DNA of 61,703 bases from Bryobacterales bacterium (GTDB lineage: Bacteria; Acidobacteriota; Terriglobia; Bryobacterales; Bryobacteraceae): assembly GCA_027452065.1 (NCBI GenBank), contig DAIDHC010000005.1:1-61703 (forward strand). The letters are read 5' to 3'. Under the pieces are notes generated by a model that was given only the letters and a program-made list of their open reading frames with translations, did no database searches and was not told the DNA's origin. Shown in pieces: positions 25,296 through 33,171 of the stretch (position 1 is the stretch's first letter; each line of letters starts with the position of its first letter). The position numbers and the translations under genes are program-made.

Positions 25296-26915
25296 ATGAT
25301 CAACAGACTGAACCTGGCTCGCGCCGCCGCGATCCTGTTGCTGGCACAAAGCGGGCTGATGGCCCAGCAGGCTCCGGCGAGCTCACAGCGGATTGGCTTT
25401 CACGCCGTCCGCCGCGGCCCGAACGGCGCGCTTTTGCCCTGGGCCGCTGCCGACCCTGGCGCCGGATACGACAAGACGCTCAACCTCTTGTGGTTCTACT
25501 GGGCCCATGTGCCGCCGTATTGGGATTCCCAGCCGACCCGGATTTCGCATGGCGTCAGCGTGCCGGGCCGGCAACTGGGAGCGATCAATGTGCCGAAATA
25601 CATGCTGTTTCGCACCCTCGAAACACTGGGCATTGGCGGCGACCAGTTCGCCATGATGCTCTCTTCCTGGGAGCTGTATTACCAATACAGCGGAGACCCC
25701 GCCGTCAAGCAGAACATGATCTACCTGGCCGAGACGTATCTGGCACACAGTCTTTCGCCCGACACCGCAGCATGGCCCCATCTTCCTTATCCCTGCAACG
25801 GCGGCCCCACGCTTGTTTATGACGGCGATCTGATGCTCGGTGAAAACGTCACCCAGCCCGACAAAGCCGGCTCATTCGCGGCCGAACTGGTGACGCTGTA
25901 TGAGATGACCGGCAACGAGGACTTCCTGCGCCATGCCACCGGCATTGCCGACGTCCTGGCGGCACGCACGAAACCGGGAGACGCCGATCACTCGCCGCTC
26001 CCCTTCAAGGTGGACGCCATTACCGGCGCAGTCCGCTCCCCTTACACGACAAACTGGACCGGCACGCTTCGTCTGTTCCAGGAACTCGATCGCATCCACA
26101 AAGGGAACAAGTCCTACCAGCAGGCGTTTCAAACCATTCTTACTTGGATGAAGAAATACCCCATGGTGAACGACCGCTGGGGCCCGTTTTTTGAGGACAT
26201 TCAGGGGTGGTCGGACACACAGATCAACGCCGGCACCTTCGCCTGGTATCTGATGGAGAACAAGTCCTGGGATGAAAACTGGAAACAAGACGTTCGCCAC
26301 ATCCAGGATTGGGTGATACGGAGCATGGGAAACTCATCGTTTCTCCCGAGCCTGGGCGTGCTGGTCATCGACGAGCAGACGGCCTATCGAATTCCGGGCC
26401 AGAGCCATACGTCGCGGCACGCCTCCATCGAGCTTCGCTACGCCGCCGAAACCGGCGACCTGCGGAACAAAGAGATGGCCATACGGCAGCTCAACTGGGC
26501 CACTTACTTTGTCGACGACGACGGGAAGAGCCGGTATCCCGATCCGAGAACGTACGAGGTTTGGTGGACCGACGGCTACGGCGATTTTGTGCGGCACTAT
26601 CTGCGATCGATGGCCGCGTTTCCCGAGCTCGCCCCAGCCGGGCAGCCGCATCTTCTGTCCTCCACCTCAGCGGTCCGCGACATCAGGTACGGCGCCCGCC
26701 GGATCGATTTCACACTCTTCGATTCCGACGCCTCCTCGATGTTGCGGCTGGTATCGAAACCGGCCTCGGTCGAGGTTGATGGCAAGGCGCTGCCTTCGGG
26801 TGGAAATCCCGGGGATGCCGGATGGAGTTGGCAGCCGCTCGGCTCCGGCGGAATCCTCCGCATTCACCAGCGCGGCGGGCACGGCGTTTCCGTGCGGCTG
26901 GGGACCGGAGCATGA
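25296..26915 (+). CDS. Secreted six-hairpin glycosidase-like protein (paralog B)
   Basis: About 539 residues with a clear signal peptide (MINRLNLARAAAILLLAQSGL, cleaved near AQQA). The start was moved to this ATG because the region upstream overlaps the transporter gene in another context. Repeated helix-loop units with aromatic loops (LNLLWFYWAHVPPYWDSQP, WLMKKYPM-type block WMKKYPMVNDRWGPFFEDI) indicate an (alpha/alpha)6 toroid. The C-terminal domain (HLLSSTSAVRDIRYG, then TLFDSDASSMLRL) aligns with the same region of the paralog that closes the left arm. Probably periplasmic. The catalytic family is unknown to me; Asp/Glu candidates are the FFED pair. It is 25 bases after the transporter. 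Confidence 0.75.
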   Translation: MINRLNLARAAAILLLAQSGLMAQQAPASSQRIGFHAVRRGPNGALLPWAAADPGAGYDKTLNLLWFYWAHVPPYWDSQPTRISHGVSVPGRQLGAINVPKYMLFRTLETLGIGGDQFAMMLSSWELYYQYSGDPAVKQNMIYLAETYLAHSLSPDTAAWPHLPYPCNGGPTLVYDGDLMLGENVTQPDKAGSFAAELVTLYEMTGNEDFLRHATGIADVLAARTKPGDADHSPLPFKVDAITGAVRSPYTTNWTGTLRLFQELDRIHKGNKSYQQAFQTILTWMKKYPMVNDRWGPFFEDIQGWSDTQINAGTFAWYLMENKSWDENWKQDVRHIQDWVIRSMGNSSFLPSLGVLVIDEQTAYRIPGQSHTSRHASIELRYAAETGDLRNKEMAIRQLNWATYFVDDDGKSRYPDPRTYEVWWTDGYGDFVRHYLRSMAAFPELAPAGQPHLLSSTSAVRDIRYGARRIDFTLFDSDASSMLRLVSKPASVEVDGKALPSGGNPGDAGWSWQPLGSGGILRIHQRGGHGVSVRLGTGA

Positions 26916-26925
26916 GTCCTTTGTT

Positions 26926-27849
26926 ATGGCACCATCAAGTGTGAGCTTGGGAGAAGTGAAGTGCATCGCGCCCACAGGCGATCGATGCGGGGAAGGCGTC
27001 GTCTGGCATCCGGACCACGAGGCCGTTTACTGGACGGACATCAACCGGTTCCTGATTCATCGCTACACGCCGCGGGACGGCTGCGTGAAGACATGGATGT
27101 TTGACGAGCCCGTCACGGCTGTACTCCTCACCGATCACTCCGACACCCTCGTCGTCACACTCGGCCGCGGCGCCATCCTGTGGGAGCCCCTGCCGGACCG
27201 GCGAAGCGAGCCGTTCTTTCACCTGGGCGGCTGGCCCGCCGTCCGTCTCAACGACGCCGGAATCGACCGCTTCGGATCGCTCTGGGCCGGTTCGATGCGG
27301 AACAATGTGAATTCCGACGGCTCGGCCGGCGAAGTAGGCGGCACCGACGGGCGTCTTTACCGGGTCGATGCGAACGGCGTCGCCACCGAGTGCGTCCACA
27401 CGATCGGGATCTCGAACACCATTGTCTGGAGTCCCGACGGCAAGCGATTCCATTTTGCCGATTCGCTCCAGGACAAAATCGACGCTTTCGAATTCGACGG
27501 CAGCCTGGGGGCTTCACGGCCGTTTCTCACCGGGTTCGGCCGGGGCGTTCCGGACGGTTCCACCGTGGATGCGGAAGGATACTTGTGGAACTGCCGCTAC
27601 GGAGGCTCCTGCATTGTCCGGGTGGCGCCCGATGGCACGATCGACCGCGTCATCGAGATGCCGACGGCGAACATCACCAATTGCACTTTCGGCGGCGCCG
27701 ATCTCAAGGCGCTTTACATCACGACCGCCGCCAACGGCACACCGCCCGGCGACCGCCTGGCGGGGAGCCTTTTCGCCATCGAGACGAACGTAGTAGGCCA
27801 ACTCGAAAACCGCTTCCGCCTGCCGGCGTCTCTTCTCCGGGCGCGGTAG
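26926..27849 (+). CDS. SMP-30/gluconolactonase-type beta-propeller lactonase
   Basis: A 307-residue six-bladed propeller of the SMP-30/gluconolactonase/LRE family. The metal site is complete: E23 (CGEGVVWHP), N109 (RLNDAGIDRFGSLWAGSMR), N164 (GISNTIVWSPDGKRFHFADS) and the catalytic D210 (VPDGSTVDAEGYLW). It opens sugar lactones, usually made by a sugar dehydrogenase, so it pairs naturally with the SDR upstream. No signal peptide. It is the last gene of the right arm, 10 bases after the glycosidase-like gene, and lies 42 bases before the tRNA-Ser on the other strand. Confidence 0.9.
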   Translation: MAPSSVSLGEVKCIAPTGDRCGEGVVWHPDHEAVYWTDINRFLIHRYTPRDGCVKTWMFDEPVTAVLLTDHSDTLVVTLGRGAILWEPLPDRRSEPFFHLGGWPAVRLNDAGIDRFGSLWAGSMRNNVNSDGSAGEVGGTDGRLYRVDANGVATECVHTIGISNTIVWSPDGKRFHFADSLQDKIDAFEFDGSLGASRPFLTGFGRGVPDGSTVDAEGYLWNCRYGGSCIVRVAPDGTIDRVIEMPTANITNCTFGGADLKALYITTAANGTPPGDRLAGSLFAIETNVVGQLENRFRLPASLLRAR

Positions 27850-27891
27850 ATCTCGACCCTCGACTGGTCTTCGTATTCGGGAGTCTGATGA

Positions 27892-27981
27892 TGGCGGAGA
27901 GAGAGGGATTCGAACCCTCGATAGAGTTTCCCCTATACACGCTTTCCAAGCGTGCGCCTTCAACCGCTCGGCCATCTCTCC
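27892..27981 (-). tRNA. tRNA-Ser (anticodon GGA)
   Basis: On the minus strand the sequence folds into a complete tRNA: acceptor GGAGAGA pairs with TCTCTCC, D-arm GCCGAGCGGTTGAAGGC, anticodon stem CACGC/GCGTG around TTGGAAA with anticodon GGA, a long variable arm (class II tRNA, TATAGGGGAAACTCTATC) and the T-arm GAGGGTTCGAATCCCTC. Discriminator G and an encoded CCA end follow. The class II arm and G73 agree with serine. Its 3' end points toward the catabolic island. Confidence 0.97.
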
Positions 27982-28044
27982 GGGGATGCGGCGGGCCGTC
28001 GCGCGCCCGCCTCTCGTTAGTCTAACAAATGCTCCGCCCGCGCC

Positions 28045-28266
28045 TCACACTACGCGCCGGCGCGTGCGCGACAAATGCTGCCGGGCGCGCTCCAGCGCCT
28101 TCTCCTCGGCTTCCTCGCGGCTCTCGCCCCGCGTCCGGGCGATGTTGGCGCCGGGCGAAACGTTGTCGGCGTGGCAGTGAAAAATCGCGCCGATCCGGTA
28201 GCTGGTCAGGTTCACCTCCCAACCCTCCACCTCAAGCCGGCGCTCGCGGTATTCTTCGGCCTTCAC
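28045..28266 (-). CDS. Small protein coupled to sulfurtransferase
   Basis: A 73-residue hypothetical protein starting at GTG in a GTGA overlap with the sulfurtransferase stop. Residues 10-45 look like a small beta domain (LEVEGWEVNLTSYRIGAIFHCHADNV, read in parts), with one Cys beside two His (FHCHAD) followed by PGA. Residues 48-68 form a charged helix (ESREEAEEKALERARQHLSRTRR). I do not know a function. The same-operon arrangement suggests a partner or cofactor of the sulfurtransferase, and the Cys/His trio could accept sulfur or bind metal; that is inference. Confidence 0.7.
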   Translation of the reverse strand: MKAEEYRERRLEVEGWEVNLTSYRIGAIFHCHADNVSPGANIARTRGESREEAEEKALERARQHLSRTRRRVV

Positions 28267-29126
28267 GCGCCCGCTCCCTTGGCCGCGCTCGTCTCGATAG
28301 CCGCGCCCACCAGGTTGCCCCACTCGGTCCAGGAGCCGTCGTAGTTCACCACGTTCTGATAGCCGAGCAGGTACTTCAATACGAACCAGGAGTGGCTCGA
28401 CCGCTCTCCGATCCGGCAATACGCGATCACCGGCCGGCTCCCGTCGATTCCGTCGGCCCCGTACAGAGCCTTCAGCTCATCGACGCTGCGGAACGTTCCA
28501 TCCTCCCGGCAAGCCTTCCCCCAGGGAATGTTTCGCGCTCCCGGGATGTGCCCTCCGCGCTGGCAGGTTTCGGGCAACCCCGGCGGCGCCAGAATCTCGC
28601 CGGTGAATTCCTGCGGGCTCCGCACGTCCACCAGAGCCGCCGTCCGCTGCGCCACCGCGTCCTGCACCTGAGGAAGATATGCCCGCAGCGAAAGGTCCGG
28701 CCCTTGCGCACGATACTCGACCGGCGCAGTCCGCGGCCGCTCCTGCGAAATCTCGCGCCCCTCCGCAAGCCACTTCTTGCGCCCGCCGTTCATGATCCGC
28801 ACGTCGGCGTGGCCATAGATCTTCATCTGCCAGAACGCCCAAGCGGCAAACCAGTTGTTGTTGTCTCCGTAAAGCACCACGGTCGTTCCCGGCCCGATGC
28901 CCGCCGCGCCCATCAGCTTCTCAAACTGCGGCTTGGAAACAATGTCCCGGCGCACCGTGTCGCAGAGCTCGGTCGCCCACGACCACCCGATCGCGCCCGG
29001 CACGTGACCCTCGTCGTACGCCTTGGTATCGACGTCCACTTCCGCCAAACGAACATTCGGGTCGGCCTGGTGGGCGGCCACCCATTCCGTGCTGACAAGG
29101 ACTTCGGGGACTGCGTAATCTGCCAT
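28263..29126 (-). CDS. Thiosulfate sulfurtransferase (two rhodanese domains)
   Basis: A 287-residue two-domain rhodanese. The inactive N-terminal domain covers about residues 8-130 (VRLAEVDVDTKAYDEGHVPGAIGW). The catalytic C-terminal domain has the active loop C237-R-I-G-E-R at AYCRIGERSSHSW, the six-residue loop of thiosulfate/3-mercaptopyruvate sulfurtransferases. CRxGxR favours thiosulfate over mercaptopyruvate, whose loop is CGSGVT. It moves sulfane sulfur to cyanide or a protein acceptor; cytoplasmic, no signal peptide. Downstream it overlaps a small Cys/His-containing gene. Confidence 0.92.
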   Translation of the reverse strand: MADYAVPEVLVSTEWVAAHQADPNVRLAEVDVDTKAYDEGHVPGAIGWSWATELCDTVRRDIVSKPQFEKLMGAAGIGPGTTVVLYGDNNNWFAAWAFWQMKIYGHADVRIMNGGRKKWLAEGREISQERPRTAPVEYRAQGPDLSLRAYLPQVQDAVAQRTAALVDVRSPQEFTGEILAPPGLPETCQRGGHIPGARNIPWGKACREDGTFRSVDELKALYGADGIDGSRPVIAYCRIGERSSHSWFVLKYLLGYQNVVNYDGSWTEWGNLVGAAIETSAAKGAGA

Positions 29127-29170
29127 AATGATCCCATTCTATCTCGACAATGGGACATCGGCAGGCGCGT

Positions 29171-31783
29171 TTAAGCCAAGTCGAACTTTTCCTGGTGCAA
29201 AGTCGGGTCGCCCTTCACCATCACGGGCCTTCCCAGGATCTCCTCAAGTTCCTCTAAATATTTGTTATTGTTCGACTTGAACATTTTTCCGACCTCCGGA
29301 TGGACGCGCAGGATGACGTCTTTGCTGCCCTCCACCGCCGCCCGGATCTTGTAGGCTTCCTGGAGAATTTCGCCCACCGTCGTTTGCACGCTCTTCACGT
29401 AGCCGGCGCCTTCGCAGTAAGGGCAGGGCGAGCACAGCGCCCGCTCCAGGCTTTGTTTCACCCGCTTCCGGGTGATAGTGACCAGCCCGAAATCGTTGAA
29501 CTGCAGAATTTTGTAAGGCGCCCGGTCGCTCCGCATGGCTTCTTCGAGCACCTGCATCACTTTCTGCCGGTTCTTGCGCTCATCCATGTCGATGAAATCG
29601 ACGACGATGATGCCGCCCAGATCCCGCAGGCGAATCTGGCGCACGATCTCCTTCACCGCCTCGCTGTTGGTCTTGACAATGGTGTCTTCCAGCCGATTCG
29701 ACTTTCCGACGTACTTGCCGGTATTGACGTCGATGGCCACCAGCGCCTCGGTCTGGTTGATGACGATATAGCCGCCGGACTTCAGCCACACCTTGGGCCG
29801 CAGCGCCTTCTCGAGTTCGCTCGACACGCCGAAAGCGTCGAAAATCGGCTCCGGGCGGGTGAACATTTTCACCCGGCCGACAAGGGCCGGCTGAAACCGC
29901 TGCACGAACCGCAGCACGCTTTCGTACACCTCTTCGTTGTCGACCCAGATGGACTTGAACGAATCGGTAAGCTGGTCGCGCAGGATACGCTGCACAATGT
30001 CGAGATCATGGTGCAGCAGCGCCGGCGCCGGATGCTTTTCCGCCTTCTGCCGGATGTCGAGCCACAGATTGAACAGGAAGTTCATGTCGGCGGCGATCTC
30101 TTCTTCGGTGCGGCCTTCGCCCGCGGTGCGCAGGATGAAACCTCCGGGCATGCCGGCGCGGTGCGTCTGCAGAATCTTCTTCAGCCGCAGGCGCTCCTCG
30201 TCGGTGCCGATCTTGCGCGAAACGCCGGTGTGCTCCACCGTCGGCATGTAGACGACGTACCGTCCGGGCAGAGCGATGTGCGACGTGATGCGGGCGCCTT
30301 TTTGGCCGAGCGGCTCCTTGGCGATCTGGACGATGATCTCCTGTCCTTCTTTGAGCAGATCGGTGATGGAAGGCAGAGGTGTGACGCGCTCACCGCGTTC
30401 GCCTCTCTCGCCACGCTCACTTCTCTCCCCCCGGTCACTCCGCTCGCCGCGTTCGCTTCTCTCCCCGCGTTCGCCGCGTTCGGGGCGTTCGCTTCTCTCG
30501 CCGCGTTCGCCGCGCTCCGGGCGTTCGCCCCTTCCGGCCGGCGGCGCTTCCACCGGCAATGCTGTGCCGGCCTCGGCGGGCGCCTCGGTCCGTCTCGGTT
30601 CGTCGTAGCGCCGGTCGCCGCGCTCCTCCTGACGGCCGCCGCCCGCGCCGCCCCGGCCGCGCCGCCGCATGCGCCGCGATCCGCGGTGCAGATACCGTCC
30701 GCCCGGCTCGCCGCGCACCTGAGCGCTCCCGGCTTCCGGACGCCCCATCACTTCGGCCCGCGAAGCCAGCGCCGGTTCCCGCCTTCCTTCGCCGGCGGCT
30801 CCGGGTTCCCCGGCTTCCGTCTCTTCGGCTTCGACCGGGGTCTCCCCGTCCTGCTCGGAGGCGGCCTGAGTCTCTTCCTCCTGCTCCTCCTCAACCGACG
30901 CCTCGCCCGCCGCCTCGGACTCCAACGCCGCCGCGGCCGCCGTCTCCGCCATTTCCGCTTCTGGCTCCATCGCCCGCTCGGCGGCCGCCTGCGCCTCTTC
31001 GCCTTCGTCGGTCAGGTTGAAGCGGAACGCCTCCGACGCCTCTTCGCGCGCCTGCTCGGCCTCCGTGCGTTCGTCGGTTTCCTCGGTACCCTCGTCGGCA
31101 TCCGGCTCGGGCACTTCGCCCAATTCCGCTTCCTCGTCCTCGATCGGCGAAACTGCGGCGCCGGAGGCCTCCGATGCACCGCCGGAGCGGTATTTGGCCA
31201 GCGACTCACCGGGCAGCAGAAAGAATTCCGAATCCGGCCGCGCCGCCGGCTCCTCCCGCTCCTCGCCGGCCGGCGCCTCTGCCGACTCGCCCTCGGCCGG
31301 CAAGCCGCCGGCGTATTTCGAGTCCGGGAAGCCGCGTCCCCGGTTCCGCCTCCGCCGCGAACGGCGGTTGCGCCGGTCCCGGCCGTCCGCATCGTCCGGC
31401 CGCTCCCGCTCGACCCTCTCTCCGCTGGCCGGAGCTTCTCCGGCCGCCGCCGGCGGAGCGCCTTCCATCACCGGCGGAGCCTCCAGACGCGGCGCCCTTT
31501 CGGCGCGCACCCGCTCCTCCCGCACCGGCGCCACGCGGTCCACATCCTCACCCTGCTCTTCGAAGAAATCCGACACGTATAAGAACGTGTCCCGTTCCAG
31601 GCCCACGTCCACAAACGCCGACTGCATTCCGGGCAGAACCCGCGTCACGCGCCCTTTATGCACGCTCCCAGCCAGCGAGTATTCGTTCGCTCTCTGGAAG
31701 TAAATCTCTACCAGTTGATCGTCTTCAAGAATCGCCACTTTCGTCTCGTGGCGATTCGCCGAGATCACAAGTTCCTTGCTCAT
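29171..31783 (-). CDS. rng: RNase E/G family endoribonuclease with a very large insertion
   Basis: An 870-residue Rne/Rng ribonuclease. The N-terminal MSKELVISANRHETKVAIL and first S1 strands (SVHKGRVTRVLPGMQSAFVDVG) are intact up to about residue 77, followed by some 390 residues of low-complexity Glu/Ala/Arg sequence. The S1 domain then resumes (EGQEIIVQIAKEPLGQKGARIT). The DNase I-like catalytic region has the Asp pair in LVAIDVNTG and VVDFIDMDE, and the Zn-link is CSPCPYC. The location next to mreBCD is the same as E. coli rng. It trims rRNA and mRNA, and the insertion may hold RNA-binding or degradosome sites. Last gene of the cell-shape cluster, after a 299-bp gap. Confidence 0.93.
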   Translation of the reverse strand: MSKELVISANRHETKVAILEDDQLVEIYFQRANEYSLAGSVHKGRVTRVLPGMQSAFVDVGLERDTFLYVSDFFEEQGEDVDRVAPVREERVRAERAPRLEAPPVMEGAPPAAAGEAPASGERVERERPDDADGRDRRNRRSRRRRNRGRGFPDSKYAGGLPAEGESAEAPAGEEREEPAARPDSEFFLLPGESLAKYRSGGASEASGAAVSPIEDEEAELGEVPEPDADEGTEETDERTEAEQAREEASEAFRFNLTDEGEEAQAAAERAMEPEAEMAETAAAAALESEAAGEASVEEEQEEETQAASEQDGETPVEAEETEAGEPGAAGEGRREPALASRAEVMGRPEAGSAQVRGEPGGRYLHRGSRRMRRRGRGGAGGGRQEERGDRRYDEPRRTEAPAEAGTALPVEAPPAGRGERPERGERGERSERPERGERGERSERGERSDRGERSERGERGERGERVTPLPSITDLLKEGQEIIVQIAKEPLGQKGARITSHIALPGRYVVYMPTVEHTGVSRKIGTDEERLRLKKILQTHRAGMPGGFILRTAGEGRTEEEIAADMNFLFNLWLDIRQKAEKHPAPALLHHDLDIVQRILRDQLTDSFKSIWVDNEEVYESVLRFVQRFQPALVGRVKMFTRPEPIFDAFGVSSELEKALRPKVWLKSGGYIVINQTEALVAIDVNTGKYVGKSNRLEDTIVKTNSEAVKEIVRQIRLRDLGGIIVVDFIDMDERKNRQKVMQVLEEAMRSDRAPYKILQFNDFGLVTITRKRVKQSLERALCSPCPYCEGAGYVKSVQTTVGEILQEAYKIRAAVEGSKDVILRVHPEVGKMFKSNNNKYLEELEEILGRPVMVKGDPTLHQEKFDLA
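30385..30535 (-). repeat. In-frame tandem RGE/RSE-coding repeat inside the RNase gene
   Basis: About 150 bases made of degenerate 9-base units that encode repeated R-G-E, R-S-E and R-P-E triplets. It forms the C-terminal end of the RNase E/G insertion, just before the S1 domain resumes. Alternating Arg and Glu suggests a charged helix or an RGG-like RNA-binding arm. The unit is short and coding, so length is likely to vary between strains. Confidence 0.8.
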
Positions 31784-32082
31784 TGATGATTCTCCGCTTC
31801 TTCCTTCGGCGGAAACACGGAGTCTTGCGGGGCTAGCGCGGCGCTTCGAGTCATCCGGCCGGGTGATCTCAAATTGAGACCGTTTTCCCGGCCTTGGCTT
31901 GTTGGTGACTGCCGTCCCTGCTCGGTCCGGGCTGAGAATTCCACAGCCAACCGGCCGGCAACGACCAAACTACTCCCGAACGGCCCCCGGATTGTGTCCG
32001 GCTCCGTCCGTAAAATCTCGATTCAGCCAAAACTCGCGAACTTCGCTTGTCCCATGAAGACCGACCATGCTCCCGGCCCGCT
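31784..32082. other. Intergenic region between rodA and the RNase gene
   Basis: 299 bases without a convincing gene. Short open frames here lack family features and ribosome sites. The region should hold the RNase promoter and a long 5' leader, which in other bacteria serves RNase E autoregulation. I see one local hairpin near the RNase start (TTCTTCCTTCGGCGGAA region) but nothing decisive. Confidence 0.5.
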
Positions 32083-33171
32083 TCAATTCACAAACCGCCG
32101 GAGCCGCACGTTATTCACCAGCCCCAGCATCATAAATACCGACAGAATGTTGGATCCGCCCGAGCTCATGAGGGGCAGCGGAATCCCGGTCACCGGCATC
32201 CGCCCCACCACCATTCCGACGTTCACCAACAAATGAAACAGCAATAATGCGCCAATACCCATACAGATATACAGTCCCGCGCGGTCGGGCGCGGTCTGCG
32301 CGTTCTGAACGATCTGCATCAACAACAAAAAGTACAAACCCATCACAACGACGACACCGACGAAACCATGCTCTTCGGCAAAAGCCGAAAAGATAAAATC
32401 CGTGTGCGGAACCGGCAGAAACCGCAATTGCGTCTGCGTGCCCCGCGTCACTCCCTGGCCCCAGATCCCGCCTGCGCCCACGGCGATCTCCGACTGGATC
32501 ACCTGATAGCCGGAACCCCTCGGGTCGCGGCTCGGGTCCAGAAAACTCAACAGCCGCTCCTTTTGATAATCTCGCAGCACATAATATCCGGCCGGCAGAA
32601 TTAACGCGATCGAGGCCACCAGAATCACCGCATGCTGCCACTTCAATCCCGCCAGAAACACACCCACTACCAGAATCGGCAGGTACGTGAGCGCCGTACC
32701 CAAGTCCGGCTGTTTCACCACCAAGAGCATCGGCAGGGCGATTAACCCTCCCAATTTCAATAAGTCACGCGGCTCCAGCCGCTCCGTCTTCAGATCCGAA
32801 AGGTACCGGGCTACTAGCAATATTATCACCAGTTTGACAAATTCCGACACCTGAAGCCGCACACCCGCCACGCCGATCCACCGTTGCGATCCATAGGCGC
32901 GCCTTCCGATGATGAACGTCGATACCAGGCCCAGAATCGACAATGCATAAAGCCATGGCACCCGCGCCAGCAGCGTGTGGTAATCGATGGAAGCCGAAAA
33001 CCACATCAGGAGCACTCCGAGACCGATCCACATCACTTGCTTCCACCAGGCATCGCGCCAGGGCGTGTCGAGCGTGGCGCTGAAAATCTGCAGCACGCCC
33101 ACGGCGCAAATGGCGAAGGCCACAATCAGCAGCACCCAGTCGTAATCGCGGATTGAGCGGTAGGTTGCCAT
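32083..33171 (-). CDS. rodA: RodA, SEDS-family peptidoglycan glycosyltransferase
   Basis: A 362-residue integral membrane protein with about ten helices. SEDS hallmarks are present: SQRWIGVAGVRLQVSEFVKL, KQPDLGTALTYLPI, GSGYQVIQSEIAVGAGGIWGQG and, near the end, GIPLPLMSSGGSNI. RodA polymerises glycan strands with PBP2 in the elongasome. The A of its ATG is the A of the upstream mrdA stop (TGATG), giving tight coupling and a 1:1 ratio. The start before ATYRSIRDYDW matches the short cytoplasmic N-terminus of the family. Confidence 0.95.
   Translation of the reverse strand: MATYRSIRDYDWVLLIVAFAICAVGVLQIFSATLDTPWRDAWWKQVMWIGLGVLLMWFSASIDYHTLLARVPWLYALSILGLVSTFIIGRRAYGSQRWIGVAGVRLQVSEFVKLVIILLVARYLSDLKTERLEPRDLLKLGGLIALPMLLVVKQPDLGTALTYLPILVVGVFLAGLKWQHAVILVASIALILPAGYYVLRDYQKERLLSFLDPSRDPRGSGYQVIQSEIAVGAGGIWGQGVTRGTQTQLRFLPVPHTDFIFSAFAEEHGFVGVVVVMGLYFLLLMQIVQNAQTAPDRAGLYICMGIGALLLFHLLVNVGMVVGRMPVTGIPLPLMSSGGSNILSVFMMLGLVNNVRLRRFVN

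Noticed and set aside
30385..30535. Tandem short repeats that could suggest a CRISPR-like array
   Set aside because: Units are 9 bases with no spacers and are read in frame as Arg-Glu triplets within the RNase protein.
29300..31582. Long + strand open frame opposite the RNase gene, and a similar one at 44301-47000 opposite glnE
   Set aside because: High GC makes long antisense frames; the products are low complexity with no domain, while the opposite strand encodes intact conserved proteins.
31784..32082. Small genes in the rodA-RNase gap
   Set aside because: The short frames there lack ribosome sites and conserved features.
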